DNA from: Polyangium fumosum
GTDB lineage: Bacteria > Myxococcota_A > Polyangia > Polyangiales > Polyangiaceae
Assembly: GCF_005144585.1 (NCBI RefSeq)
Contig: NZ_SSMQ01000001.1
Location: forward strand, 310,001-374,000
Length of the DNA stretch: 64,000 nt
Direction: 5' to 3'
Shown: positions 25,727 through 34,949 of the stretch, in pieces
Layout: every line of letters begins with the position of its first letter
How positions within the stretch are numbered: position 1 is the first letter of the stretch
Translations under genes and position numbers: made by a program
Notes under the pieces: generated by a model
Told to the model about the DNA's origin: nothing
Seen by the model: only the letters and a program-made list of their open reading frames with translations
Database searches by the model: none

Positions 25727-26530
25727 TCAACGTAGCGGGACGACGTTGCGCACGTCGATCGGGACGCTGACGATGTCGTGCCGGAGCCGCGCGGCGTCGA
25801 GGCCGCCGAGGCTCGTGCCTTCGCGGAGCTGGCGCGCTTCGAGGTAGAGGCCGGGGCGGCCGCGGAAGGCGCTGTCGCCGACGAAGCCGATCTCGTCGCC
25901 CGCTTCGAGCGGCGCGCCGACGACCGCACGTTCACTCGGCCGATCGAGGTTTCCGTGCACGAGCAAGACCTGCCGCAGCCGGCCCCCGTCGCGCACGAGG
26001 TGCGCCGTGACGACCGTCTCGCCGAGCATGTCCCCGACAAACGCGACCTCCGCCGGCCCCTCCTGTCCTTCGAGGGACAGCGACACGACCGCATCCCCGC
26101 TCGACGCGTCGAGCAGCACGGCGCCGGGCCCAGGCGAAACCTCTCCCGCTTCGAGCGAGAGGTCGAAGGGCCGATCGAGCCCCGCGAGCACCGACGGTGC
26201 TGCCTCGGCCGTGAGCGGGAAGCGGTAGGCCGCGACCGCGACGGGGCGCTCCGGCCGGCGCGGGACGAGCGGGCTCCGCTCCGCCGCGGTCGGGATGTCC
26301 TCGGGGAACTCTTCGCGGCCGTCCGGCTGCGGCGCCCGACCCGGCGGGGGCAGGGGGATGCACACGTCGCCCTCGGGCAACGTGCGCGGACCACAGGACG
26401 CGGCCACGCCCGGGGCGACCGTGGAGGGCGCTTTCGCGGGCTCGGGCGCCTTCGCCCGGGGGGTTTTCCCGAGCGCGCCGAGGGCCGCGAACAGGGCGGC
26501 AAAAGCGGCGGCCCGGACGAGCGGCTGCAT
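25727..26530 (-). CDS. Secreted protein with degenerate M23-peptidase-like domain
   Basis: A 267-residue protein with an N-terminal signal peptide (about 1-20), a Pro-rich low-complexity region (about 25-95) and a beta-sandwich-like C-terminal half. The end of that half resembles the lysostaphin-type M23 fold: VLLVHGNLDRP, a loop GAPLEAGDEIGFVGDSAF, then GRPGLYLEARQL where active enzymes have HLHFE. The second catalytic His is replaced (Gly-Leu-Tyr), so endopeptidase activity on peptidoglycan is unlikely. Degenerate M23 domains such as EnvC act as activators of amidases; that role here is inference. It is divergent from the HEAT-like gene. The family assignment rests on pattern only. Confidence 0.6.
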   Translation of the reverse strand: MQPLVRAAAFAALFAALGALGKTPRAKAPEPAKAPSTVAPGVAASCGPRTLPEGDVCIPLPPPGRAPQPDGREEFPEDIPTAAERSPLVPRRPERPVAVAAYRFPLTAEAAPSVLAGLDRPFDLSLEAGEVSPGPGAVLLDASSGDAVVSLSLEGQEGPAEVAFVGDMLGETVVTAHLVRDGGRLRQVLLVHGNLDRPSERAVVGAPLEAGDEIGFVGDSAFRGRPGLYLEARQLREGTSLGGLDAARLRHDIVSVPIDVRNVVPLR

Positions 26531-26686
26531 CGCCCTTCGGTATAGCCCAGGCCGAAGCGCCGTTCGAGCCGGGGACCCGCGCCACCGTCGGGGACGGGGC
26601 CCTACGAACGTTCAGGGGGTCCCTGCAGCGCGTCCGTGGGCGCCGCGGCTTGCGTCGGCACGAGGCTGTTGATAGCTCCTGTCTTC

Positions 26687-27376
26687 GTGCAAGACCGCTC
26701 CTCGATCGAAAAGTCTCTGAACGCGCTCTTCGACGCCGAACGCACCGTTCGCCGCGTGCATGACGAGCTCGCCGACAAAACCGAAGGCGTGCTCCTCGAT
26801 GTGCTCACCGACGCGATCACGACCGCCCTCAAGGAGAGCGACGAGGACGAGTCCGCGTTGCGGCTCGTGCGGATCGCAGCGCTGCTCGGCGAGCTCCAGG
26901 GGCCGCGGGTCGTCGACGCGATGATCGACGTCCTCTCGTCCGAACATCCGGAGGCGCGCCGCGCCGCGGGCGAGCAGCTCGAGGAGCTCAGCTTCGAGCG
27001 GTTCAAGGAGGTCGCGCTGGGCGTCGAGCGTGCGCTCAGGCGTTTGCCCGTCGGCTCGCCCGCGCTGCCCGAGCTCCCGTACATCCTCGCGGAGGTCCCC
27101 GAGCCCGGCGTCCCCAAGGTGATCGGGCAGTTCTTGAAGCACGGCGACGCCGACGCGGTCGCGGCTGCGATCGAGGCGCTCGTGCAGATCGGCGACCCGG
27201 CGTCGGCCCGGCTCATCGAGCCGCTCGTCGACGACACGCGCACGGTCGAGCTCGAAGAGGACGGCTCGGACGCGACGACCGAGGTCACGATCGGCGAGCT
27301 CGCCGAAGAGGCGCTCGAGATGCTCGAAGCTGTTGGCGAGGACGAAGGAAACGGCGGGAACGGGAGAGCTTCGTGA
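26687..27376 (+). CDS. HEAT-repeat-like protein
   Basis: A 229-residue acidic helical protein. Repeated helix pairs such as ALRLVRIAALLGELQGPRVV, DAMIDVLSSEHPEARRAAGE and AVAAAIEALVQIGDPASARL have HEAT/PBS-lyase-type spacing, which suggests a protein-binding scaffold in the cytoplasm. The C-terminal 30 residues are very acidic and Gly-rich. GTG 26687 is taken as start because the helical region begins there; the frame is open farther upstream to 26636. The stop overlaps the GTG of the methyltransferase gene by four bases, so the two proteins may work as a pair. Confidence 0.65.
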   Translation: MQDRSSIEKSLNALFDAERTVRRVHDELADKTEGVLLDVLTDAITTALKESDEDESALRLVRIAALLGELQGPRVVDAMIDVLSSEHPEARRAAGEQLEELSFERFKEVALGVERALRRLPVGSPALPELPYILAEVPEPGVPKVIGQFLKHGDADAVAAAIEALVQIGDPASARLIEPLVDDTRTVELEEDGSDATTEVTIGELAEEALEMLEAVGEDEGNGGNGRAS

Positions 27377-28200
27377 GCCTCGGGACCCCGCTCACGGGGG
27401 CGGAGGTCGCGGTCTTCGATACGTCGATCATCCCGCGATATCTCACGTATTTCGGCACGTCCGCGGTGGAGATGGTCATCCCGTACTCCTCGGCGGCCGT
27501 GGCCGACATCGGCTGCCGCACGGGGTACGTCGAGCCCATGCTCGCTGACAAGCTGCCGGGCGCGAATATCGTCGGCGTCGATCCTTCGCCCCAGGCGCTC
27601 ACGCTCGCGCGCGCGAAGGCGTCGGAGCTTTCGGGCGTGCACGTGAGCCTCGAACTCGCGACGGGCATGCCCTTGCCGCTGCCTGATGCGAGCTTCACGC
27701 ACGGCCTGCTCGTGCATCCGGTCGTGAGCGCGCAGGCGCGGTATGCGCTGCTCGCGGAGCTCCGACGTATCCTCGTCCTCGGCGGGCAGGGCCTCGTCGC
27801 GCTGCCCGTGCGCGGCTCGTTCCCCGAGATCTACGACATGCTGCGCGAGTACGCGTTGCGGCAGGACCTCGCGGATTTCGGCAAGGCCGTGGAGGTCGCG
27901 GCGGCGAGCCGCCCGACGATCGAATCGCTCTCGGAGGAGCTCGAGAAGGTCGGGCTCGGCGAGGTCGACGTCGACGTGCAGCTCATCGGCGTCGCATTCA
28001 ACAGCGGCAAGGAGTTTCTGGAAGATCCGATCGCGCAGATGATCGTCTTCCCCGACATGCGCGCGCTGCTCGAAGCCGACCCGGGCGCCGTCGAGGCCGG
28101 CTTCCGCTACGTGAGCGACGCGATCACGAAGTACTGGTCCGAGGGCGCCTTCGAGCTGACGGTCAACATCGGCTGCGCGAGCGGGCGTCGCTTCGAGTAG
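27373..28200 (+). CDS. Class I SAM-dependent methyltransferase
   Basis: A 275-residue protein with the class I methyltransferase core: motif I is VADIGCRTGYVE (a variant of D-x-G-x-G-x-G), followed by IVGVDPSPQALTLARAKA and the motif LPLPDASFTHGLLVHPV. This is the Methyltransf_11 pattern. The C-terminal 100 residues are an added helical part that may hold the substrate. The substrate is not evident. It is coupled to the HEAT-like gene (GTGA overlap), which could be a scaffold for the target. It is convergent with the minus-strand lipoprotein gene that ends eight bases later. Confidence 0.8.
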   Translation: MSLGTPLTGAEVAVFDTSIIPRYLTYFGTSAVEMVIPYSSAAVADIGCRTGYVEPMLADKLPGANIVGVDPSPQALTLARAKASELSGVHVSLELATGMPLPLPDASFTHGLLVHPVVSAQARYALLAELRRILVLGGQGLVALPVRGSFPEIYDMLREYALRQDLADFGKAVEVAAASRPTIESLSEELEKVGLGEVDVDVQLIGVAFNSGKEFLEDPIAQMIVFPDMRALLEADPGAVEAGFRYVSDAITKYWSEGAFELTVNIGCASGRRFE

Positions 28201-28208
28201 TCCGCGGC

Positions 28209-29609
28209 TCAGCGCAGCACGAAGAACGGCACGAGCGCCCAGCCGCCCGCGTCTACTTTGACGTCAAACGTTCTCCGTTGCCCGCGCACTTCGAGCGTGA
28301 TCGCATGTTTCCCCGCGGGGACACGCGTCCGTGCGATCGCGATTCGCGCCGGCAGGGTCGACCATGAGCGCGTGTCGGGCGTGTCGAGCGCCGACATCGT
28401 CAGGCTCGTGGCGAAGCCGAGCAGCATGCCCACGGCCTCCGCGCTTCCATCACGGCGCTGCCGATCGTCCTGTGCTGCGTTGATCCCCGCCGCCGTCGCG
28501 CCCGCCACGGCCACGCTCGCCGCCGTGCGCGCGAGCAGACGCGTGATCGCCGCGAGCACCAGCGTCCCCTCGCGCTTGTGCCAGGCCGACCGCACCTCGC
28601 CTTCCACGTCGAGCGCCTGCTCCAGCGGCAAGATCTCCTCGCCGATCGACGCCTTAGGCACCTCGTACCCCCCGCGGCCCTGGCCCAGCGTGGGGTAGTT
28701 GATCCACGCGACCGCGCCCTGGAGCACGAGCGAATCGACCTCCCTGCGCTCCATCGGCGACAGCTCGTTCCCCACGATCTGCATCGCCATCCCGATCGGG
28801 ATCCGCACCGGCGTCTTCTGCGGCACCCGCCCGAAGCCCACGACGACCAAGAGCTCCGCCTCGCCCGTCTCCTCCACGGGCGGGAGCGGCTCGGCGCCCT
28901 CCACGAGCGCGTCGACGGCCTCGTGTGTCGTCTTCTCCCCGCGCGTCAGCGCGCGGAGCGGATCCCGCAGCGACTTGTACCGCGCGTAGTCGAGCGCCTC
29001 GTCGTAGTGCAGGAGCGCCTCGTCGCGTTGCTTCGACTTCTCGAACGTGAACCCCGCGAGGTAACTCCCGAGCCCGAGCAGCGCGCCCTCGTCGCCTTGG
29101 CTCTCGATGTACTTCTGCATCACGACGAGCCGCCGCGCCTCCACGCGCGCCCCGTTGAGGTCGTGTCGCGCGAGGTAACTCAGCATGTTGAGCGTGTTCA
29201 GCAGGAGCTTTTCGTACGCAGGCGCCTTGTACGGCCCCGCGTCGTCCGAGAACACGTAGCGGCCGAGGTCCGCCGCTTTGCTCGTCGAGAGGTCGAGCAC
29301 CTCGATGGCCTGATCCGCGGCGCCGAAGTCGCGCGAGGCGCGCTCGTACTGGCCCATCGCGAGGTGGATGCTGCCGCGGTCGAGCAGGAGCAGGGCCTCG
29401 TCACGCGTGACGGGCGGGAGCTCGCCCGGCGACTTCACGCCGAGCTCTCGATCGAGCGCGACGACGGCTTGATCCATCGAGCCGCGATCGAGCGCGGCGA
29501 GCGAGTCGCGCACGCGCACCTCGTGCCCGGCGCAGCCCGCGTTCGCGAGCGCGCCAAGCGCGAACGTGATCACACAGGCCGCGCGCCGGAGGCCAAGGAG
29601 CGGGCGCAC
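28209..29609 (-). CDS. COG3014-type lipoprotein with TPR-like region
   Basis: A 466-residue lipoprotein with Cys26 in a lipobox (LANAGC). Residues about 30-210 carry TPR-like helix pairs (MDQAVVALDREL, LLLDRGSIHLAMGQYERASR, YLAGFTFEKSKQRDEALLHY). Residues about 240-360 are a beta-rich region, followed by an Ala-rich hydrophobic stretch (about 350-378) and another beta region. The layout matches the COG3014 group. In other proteobacteria it is linked to the neighbouring LpoB-type protein in the outer membrane; family membership is inferred from layout and context. GTG 29609 begins one base after the lpoB stop, so the two genes are translated together. Its own role is unknown, possibly support of peptidoglycan synthesis. 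Confidence 0.7.
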   Translation of the reverse strand: MRPLLGLRRAACVITFALGALANAGCAGHEVRVRDSLAALDRGSMDQAVVALDRELGVKSPGELPPVTRDEALLLLDRGSIHLAMGQYERASRDFGAADQAIEVLDLSTSKAADLGRYVFSDDAGPYKAPAYEKLLLNTLNMLSYLARHDLNGARVEARRLVVMQKYIESQGDEGALLGLGSYLAGFTFEKSKQRDEALLHYDEALDYARYKSLRDPLRALTRGEKTTHEAVDALVEGAEPLPPVEETGEAELLVVVGFGRVPQKTPVRIPIGMAMQIVGNELSPMERREVDSLVLQGAVAWINYPTLGQGRGGYEVPKASIGEEILPLEQALDVEGEVRSAWHKREGTLVLAAITRLLARTAASVAVAGATAAGINAAQDDRQRRDGSAEAVGMLLGFATSLTMSALDTPDTRSWSTLPARIAIARTRVPAGKHAITLEVRGQRRTFDVKVDAGGWALVPFFVLR

Positions 29610-29610
29610 G

Positions 29611-30231
29611 TCAATCCTGGTTCAGCAGGGCCTTCGTGAAGGCCGCCTTGTTTTGCCAGCGCACCGCGCTCGTCTCGGTCTCGATGACCTGCATGAACAT
29701 GAAGTATTGCACGCGCCGCCCGCCGGCCGTGCGCTCGTCCGAGGTGTAGACCTTGCCGGTCATGTAGTACTTCGCGCCGAGCTGACGGCCGTACTGGGCC
29801 GCGTGGTTCGGATCGAACTGGCCGCCGTTCTGCCGCTCGACCTCGGCGATCATCTGGTTCTGCCGCTCGCGGCTCACGACCGTCACGAGCTGCGAGTTCA
29901 CCATGAACGTCTCGGCGTCGGAGAGCACCGCCTGGAGCTGGCTGTCGATGTGCTGGCTCGTCTCGTTGAGCATCGGGAAGATCGCGAGCGTCGGCTTGTC
30001 GCCCGCGTCGGCCCAGGCCTTGGCGAGGGGCGAGGCCACGAGGTGCTTCATGTTCTCGTGGAGGAGCTGCTCCATGTCGCGTTTGTCGATGCCGGTGCTC
30101 ATCGGCGGGTCGTCGAGCCCCTCGACCTCCGAGCCGCGGACGAACACGGGGTCGCTCGAGCAGCCGGCGGCGAGCGGCGCGAGCAGGAAAGCGACAGCGG
30201 GGACGAGGCGAAGGAAGGGTGCAGTTTTCAT
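29611..30231 (-). CDS. lpoB: LpoB-like penicillin-binding protein activator
   Basis: A 206-residue lipoprotein: Cys24 in the lipobox LAAGC, then a conserved LpoB-type domain (PTLAIFPMLNETSQHIDSQL, TVVSRERQNQMIAEVERQ, AQYGRQLGAKYYMTGKVY). LpoB sits in the outer membrane and reaches through the peptidoglycan to activate class A penicillin-binding proteins such as PBP1b. The linker that must span the periplasm is short here, so the PBP or wall spacing may differ from E. coli. ATG 30231 starts 17 bases after the leuS stop, placing lpoB in a leuS-lpoB-COG3014 transcript. Confidence 0.85.
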   Translation of the reverse strand: MKTAPFLRLVPAVAFLLAPLAAGCSSDPVFVRGSEVEGLDDPPMSTGIDKRDMEQLLHENMKHLVASPLAKAWADAGDKPTLAIFPMLNETSQHIDSQLQAVLSDAETFMVNSQLVTVVSRERQNQMIAEVERQNGGQFDPNHAAQYGRQLGAKYYMTGKVYTSDERTAGGRRVQYFMFMQVIETETSAVRWQNKAAFTKALLNQD

Positions 30232-30248
30232 CTGTGGGGATGTGACGC

Positions 30249-32777
30249 TCAGGCGACGACGAGATTCACGATCTTGCCGGGTACGTAGATAAACTTCTTC
30301 AAGGTCTTGCCGGCCGTGAACGCCGAGACACCCTCGGCTGTGAGCGCGGCGTTACGGGCCTCGTCTTCGCTGGCCTTGATGGGCAGCGTCACGCGGCCGC
30401 GGACCTTGCCGTTCACTTGCACGGCCATCTCGATCACGTCGTCGACGCAGAGCGTCGGATCGAAGGTCGGCCAGGCTTCGAGCGCGATCGAACGCTCGTT
30501 GCCCCACATGCGCCAAACCTCCTCGGCCACGTGCGGCGCGAACGGCGAGACGCAGATCAAAAGACCCCGTGCAGCCTCCCGCGGCAGATCCTTCAGGGAG
30601 CCGAGGTGGTTCAGGAGGACCATCATCGCCGAGATCGCCGTGTTGAACGAGAGCGTCTCGATGTCCTCCGTGACCTTCTTGATGGTCTTGTGGACGAGGC
30701 GCTTCGTGGCGTCGTCGATGCCGTCGACGAGCTGCCGGCCCGTGAGGATCGAGAAGACGCGGTCGCGGAAGCGGACGACGCCCTGGATCTGCGCGGATTG
30801 CCAGGGTTTGACCGCTTCGAGTGGGCCCATGAACATCTCGTAGAGGCGCAGGCAATCGGCGCCGTAGCCTTTCACGATGTCGTCGGGGTTCACCACGTTG
30901 CCGGCCGATTTCGACATCTTCTCGCCGTCCTCGCCCAGGATGAGGCCCTGGTGGACGAGCTTCAGGAACGGCTCGGGGTGTTTCACCTTGCCGATGTCGA
31001 ACAGCACCTTGTGCCAGAAGCGCGCGTAAAGCAGGTGCAGCACCGCGTGCTCGTTGCCGCCGATGTAGAGGTCGACGGGCATCCAATCGTCGTAGGCCTT
31101 CTGGCTCCACGGCTCGGCGTCGTTTTTCGGATCGATGAAGCGCAGGTAGTACCAGCACGAGCCCGCCCATTGCGGCATCGTGTTCGTCTCGCGCGCGTAC
31201 CACTGCCCGTCTTTCTGGAAGAACCTCCAATCGACGGCGCGGGCGAGCGGGCCCTGCGGGTCGTCACCGGGGCGGAAATCGACGAGGTTCGGCAGGCGCA
31301 GGGGCAGCTCGCTCTCGGCGACGGCGATGGGTTTGTCGTAGCGGATCACATGCTCGTCGCCCTTGCGCGGGTCGCCGGCCGGATTCTTCATCTCGACAGG
31401 GAAGTAGACCGGGATCGGCTCGCCCCAGTACCGCTGCCGCGAAAACACCCAGTCGCGCAGCTTGTACGTGATCTTCGGCGCGCCTTTGCCCGAGGCGACG
31501 AGCGCGTCCACGATGGCGCGTTTGCCCTCGGTCGACTTGATCCCGTCGAACTTGCCGCTCCGCACGAGGACGCCCTCGTCGACGTAGGCCGCGTCGAGCG
31601 AATCGTGGAGCTTTCCATCGGGGCTCACGACCTCGATGATCGGGAGCTCGAACGCCTTGGCGAACGCGAAGTCGCGCTCGTCGTGGGCCGGGACGGCCAT
31701 GACCGCGCCCGTGCCGTAGCCGCCGATGACGTAGTCGCCGACCCAGATCGGCACGGCCTTTCCGGTGAGCGGGTGGATCGCCATCGCCCCGGTGGGCACG
31801 CCGGTCTTCGTCTTCTCCGAGGTGCGGTCGAGGTCGCTCTTGCTCGCGGCGGCCTGCACGTAGGCGCGCACCGCGTCGAGTTTTTCGGCCGACGTGATCT
31901 TCTCGACGAGCGCGTGCTCGGGCGCGAGCACGACGTAGGTACACCCGAGGAGCGTGTCGGGGCGCGTGGTGAACACGTCGATCTTCGCGCCCTCGAATCC
32001 TTGGACGTCGAACGAGATGGTCGCGCCCTCGGACCTCCCGATCCAGTTGCGCTGCGCGACGAGCGTGCCTTCGGGCCAGTCGACGAGGGCGAGGTCGTCG
32101 GCGAGGCGATCGGCGTACGCGGTGATGCGGAGCATCCACTGGCGCAGCGGGGTGCGGATCACGGGGTGATTGCCGCGTTCGCTCTTGCCGTCCTTGACCT
32201 CCTCGTTGGCGAGGACGGTGCCGAGGGCGGGGCACCAGTTGACGAGGATCTTGTCCTGGTAGGCGAGGCCGCGTTCGAAGAGCTTGACGAAGATCCACTG
32301 GGTCCAGCGGACGTAGTTCTCGTCGATCGTGCCGAACTCGCGCTCCCAGTCGTAGCTGAAGCCGAGCATCTTGAGCTGGCGCCGGAACGTGTCGATGTTC
32401 TTGCGCGTGGTCTCGGCGGGGTGGGTGCCGGTCTGGATCGCGTACTGCTCGGCGGGCAGACCGAAGGCGTCCCAGCCCATCGGATGCAGGACGTCGAACC
32501 CCTTCATGCGGCTGTAGCGGCAGAAGATGTCGGTGGCCGTGTAGCCCTCGGGGTGCCCGACGTGGAGGCCCGCGCCCGAGGGATACGGGAACATGTCGAG
32601 CACGTAACGCTTCGGCCGACCCTCGTGGCGAACGGCGCGGAAGACGCCGGTCTCCTCCCAGAAGCGCTGCCAGCGGGGCTCGGCCTCGGCGTGAACGTAA
32701 CGAGCGGGCTCCTGCGCAGCCGCAGCGCCATCCGCAGGCGTGCTCGGCGAGGGCGTGTTCGCGGTGGGGGACGTCAT
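30249..32777 (-). CDS. leuS: Leucyl-tRNA synthetase
   Basis: An 842-residue class I aminoacyl-tRNA synthetase. HVGH (72-75) is the HIGH motif and KMSKS (620-624) the second ATP-binding motif. GYTATDIFCRYSRMKGF, GMGWDAFGLPAEQYA-like sequence (HPMGWDAFGLPAEQYA) and the CP1 editing domain (TTRPDTLLGCTYVVLAPEH with the editing Asp in VPAHDERDFAFA) identify it as LeuRS. It charges tRNA-Leu in the cytoplasm. A 25-residue Thr/Ser/Pro/Ala leader precedes the conserved start. Length is normal. It is first in an operon with lpoB. Confidence 0.97.
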   Translation of the reverse strand: MTSPTANTPSPSTPADGAAAAQEPARYVHAEAEPRWQRFWEETGVFRAVRHEGRPKRYVLDMFPYPSGAGLHVGHPEGYTATDIFCRYSRMKGFDVLHPMGWDAFGLPAEQYAIQTGTHPAETTRKNIDTFRRQLKMLGFSYDWEREFGTIDENYVRWTQWIFVKLFERGLAYQDKILVNWCPALGTVLANEEVKDGKSERGNHPVIRTPLRQWMLRITAYADRLADDLALVDWPEGTLVAQRNWIGRSEGATISFDVQGFEGAKIDVFTTRPDTLLGCTYVVLAPEHALVEKITSAEKLDAVRAYVQAAASKSDLDRTSEKTKTGVPTGAMAIHPLTGKAVPIWVGDYVIGGYGTGAVMAVPAHDERDFAFAKAFELPIIEVVSPDGKLHDSLDAAYVDEGVLVRSGKFDGIKSTEGKRAIVDALVASGKGAPKITYKLRDWVFSRQRYWGEPIPVYFPVEMKNPAGDPRKGDEHVIRYDKPIAVAESELPLRLPNLVDFRPGDDPQGPLARAVDWRFFQKDGQWYARETNTMPQWAGSCWYYLRFIDPKNDAEPWSQKAYDDWMPVDLYIGGNEHAVLHLLYARFWHKVLFDIGKVKHPEPFLKLVHQGLILGEDGEKMSKSAGNVVNPDDIVKGYGADCLRLYEMFMGPLEAVKPWQSAQIQGVVRFRDRVFSILTGRQLVDGIDDATKRLVHKTIKKVTEDIETLSFNTAISAMMVLLNHLGSLKDLPREAARGLLICVSPFAPHVAEEVWRMWGNERSIALEAWPTFDPTLCVDDVIEMAVQVNGKVRGRVTLPIKASEDEARNAALTAEGVSAFTAGKTLKKFIYVPGKIVNLVVA

Positions 32778-32901
32778 GGCGAACGTACGATTAGCACCGA
32801 CACGGCGCGTGTGTCAGCGGGCGGGCGAGGGGAGACGCGGCGCGCGAGAGCAGCGCGAAAGCTCGCGTGGCGGTGGGGACGCACGGAAACGCCGGACGGC
32901 C

Positions 32902-34338
32902 TCAACGCGCGGGGGCCGGCGGCCGCCTCGACAACACGAGCTCCGCCGCTACCCACCGCCGCAGAAGCTCCGCGTCTTCTGCCCGCGCAAACCGCGCCTC
33001 GAACTTCGGCTGGGTCATGGCCGCCGCCAGCTCCTCCGCGTCGAGCGGCCTCTTTTTCGCGCCGTCGATCACGATGAACAACTTCCTCGCCGCCTTGTCG
33101 ACGACGAGGCACGCCCAGCCTGGCCCTTCCTCCGCGTGGACGAGCGTCCCGGCGATCACGCTGTCGAACGACGTCGACGCGCCATCGTGCACGACTCGCA
33201 TTCGCTCGCCGTCATCCGCCAGATAGGCGTGATATCGACCATCAGCGCTGAACGTCAGATCTCCCGCCCAGGCAAACGGCCTCTCCTCGCGCCCATCGAT
33301 CACCACGAATCGCGCGCCGCGGCTCGCGGCCACATAACCGAATTTCGTCCCGCGCCGCGCGAACACCGGCCGATCCACTGCGTCGTAGGCCGAGCCCTCC
33401 TCCCCATTCACGACGATGTGCCAGCCGCGCCCACGCCGCGCCGCATACGCCACGGGCCCGCTCTCGGCGCCGAAGACCAGGCTCCCGGGCGCGATTTCCT
33501 CGTACGGCGGGCCCTCCACGGCATCGAGGACGAGGACCTCTCCGTCCGCCCGACGGCCCGCATACGCCACGTGCGCGCCGCCTTTGCTGAAGAGCACCTC
33601 CGAGATACGAGCATAAGGCGCGGATTCGATTCCATCGACCGTCACGCGCCATTGCCCATTGCGCTTCGCCACGTAGGCATGACGCCCTCCGCGCGGCCCG
33701 AGTGCATGGTGCGCGATCGCCTCCGCAGGCGGCGATTCACGCCCGTTCATCCAGAAAAACGCCTCCTCGCCGCGCCGCCCCACGTGCGCCACAGCGGCCC
33801 CGTCCTCGCTGAATCGTAAGGCGCCGATGCCGTCGTAGCGTGGTCCGGGGACGCCGTCGACGACCGCGCGCACGGAGCCTCCGGTTTTCCCCACATAAGC
33901 GAAACGCCCACCCTGCCCGAAGAGCATCGTGCCCTCCAGAATGGCATCGAAGGCGGGCCCGGGTGTTTCATCCAGCACCACGAACCACACGCCTCTTCGG
34001 TGCGCGGCATACGCCACGTGCGCGCCGTCCGCGCTCAGGACGACCTCGCCCACGCCGTCGAACGTCGGGCCTGCGCGGCCGTCCACCACGAGCGACCAGC
34101 CTTTTTCGCGGCGCGCGGGGTAGGCGAGGCGGCGGCCGTCCGCGCTCCAGACGAGGGATTCGATTCCGATGCCCAGATATGCGGCCCCGTCCACGCCGTC
34201 GACGCGCACCCGCTGCTTGCCGGCGCTCTCCAGCACCTCGATGTGATGGCTTCGATCGGGGCTATGGCCCAGCCAAACCACGGAAGGCCCGCAGCCCGCC
34301 GAAACGAGCAAGGCGAGCCCGAGGAAACGCGCCTTCAT
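32902..34338 (-). CDS. Lipoprotein with beta-propeller-like repeats
   Basis: A 478-residue lipoprotein: MKARFLGLALLVSAGC places the lipid anchor at Cys16. The body consists of about eight 45-50-residue repeats, each with a strand of the type GRRLAYPARREKGWSLVVDG followed by a GPxFDGV turn and LVWSADG. This resembles TolB/WD40-like (PD40) beta-propeller units. The last 60 residues are a charged helical tail. ATG 34338 lies inside the stop of the dehydratase gene (ATGA), so this lipoprotein is translationally coupled to the fatty acid/polyketide-like cluster and may be its envelope-located partner. That functional link is inference. Confidence 0.75.
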   Translation of the reverse strand: MKARFLGLALLVSAGCGPSVVWLGHSPDRSHHIEVLESAGKQRVRVDGVDGAAYLGIGIESLVWSADGRRLAYPARREKGWSLVVDGRAGPTFDGVGEVVLSADGAHVAYAAHRRGVWFVVLDETPGPAFDAILEGTMLFGQGGRFAYVGKTGGSVRAVVDGVPGPRYDGIGALRFSEDGAAVAHVGRRGEEAFFWMNGRESPPAEAIAHHALGPRGGRHAYVAKRNGQWRVTVDGIESAPYARISEVLFSKGGAHVAYAGRRADGEVLVLDAVEGPPYEEIAPGSLVFGAESGPVAYAARRGRGWHIVVNGEEGSAYDAVDRPVFARRGTKFGYVAASRGARFVVIDGREERPFAWAGDLTFSADGRYHAYLADDGERMRVVHDGASTSFDSVIAGTLVHAEEGPGWACLVVDKAARKLFIVIDGAKKRPLDAEELAAAMTQPKFEARFARAEDAELLRRWVAAELVLSRRPPAPAR

Positions 34339-34949
34339 CCGAAGATTGGCGCTGGCAGCGGCGGGATGCTGCGCGTGCTGGTCATCACGCCCTTCGCCAC
34401 CGTGCGCCCCTCCACGCGGGCCTCGACCTCGTACCGCGCGAGGTTTTCCATGAGATGCGATTGCGCGACGATGTACTCGATCCGCTGCCCGGCGAAGACC
34501 GGCTGGAGCAGCTTCACGTCCACCGACGCGCTCATTCCGACGTGCAGATGGGAATGCGACTTCAGCGATTCGACGAGCGCCGCCGAGACCTCGGGCTTGT
34601 ATCCCGGTTGCAGGCGATATCCGAGCGCCAGGTTTTGCAGGGCTTCGATCACCTCGTTCGGATCGTGCCCCTTCGCCTCCCAGGCATCCTGGTAGGCGGC
34701 GACGATGCCGAGCAGGTTCGAGCTCTGGCCGAGCCCCTCGATCGTGTACACGCCGGGCCAGAGGTGCAGGCCCGGAAAATGGCCCTCGAACACGGGCTCG
34801 TTCGCGGATACGTGGCGCGCGGCGCGCAGGGTCGGCCGAGGTCCGCGCTCGTACGATTCGATCACGTCGACCATCGAGAAGGGGCGACGATGCGGAATCA
34901 GGAGGTTGATGACGTCCGCGCCGAGGGACAACCGGGAGCTCGTTTTCAT
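34335..34949 (-). CDS. FabZ-like 3-hydroxyacyl-ACP dehydratase
   Basis: A 204-residue hot-dog-fold protein. IPHRRPFSMVDVI, NEPVFEGHFPG with the catalytic His57 and PGVYTIEGLGQ with the catalytic Glu71 match FabZ. It should remove water from a 3-hydroxyacyl-ACP to give a trans-2-enoyl chain. It is longer than housekeeping FabZ (about 150), with an extra loop (about 85-120) and a longer C-terminus, so substrate specificity may differ. ATG 34949 overlaps the stop of the acyltransferase gene (ATGA), and its own stop overlaps the following lipoprotein start. GTG 34961 is an alternative start. Confidence 0.85.
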   Translation of the reverse strand: MKTSSRLSLGADVINLLIPHRRPFSMVDVIESYERGPRPTLRAARHVSANEPVFEGHFPGLHLWPGVYTIEGLGQSSNLLGIVAAYQDAWEAKGHDPNEVIEALQNLALGYRLQPGYKPEVSAALVESLKSHSHLHVGMSASVDVKLLQPVFAGQRIEYIVAQSHLMENLARYEVEARVEGRTVAKGVMTSTRSIPPLPAPIFG

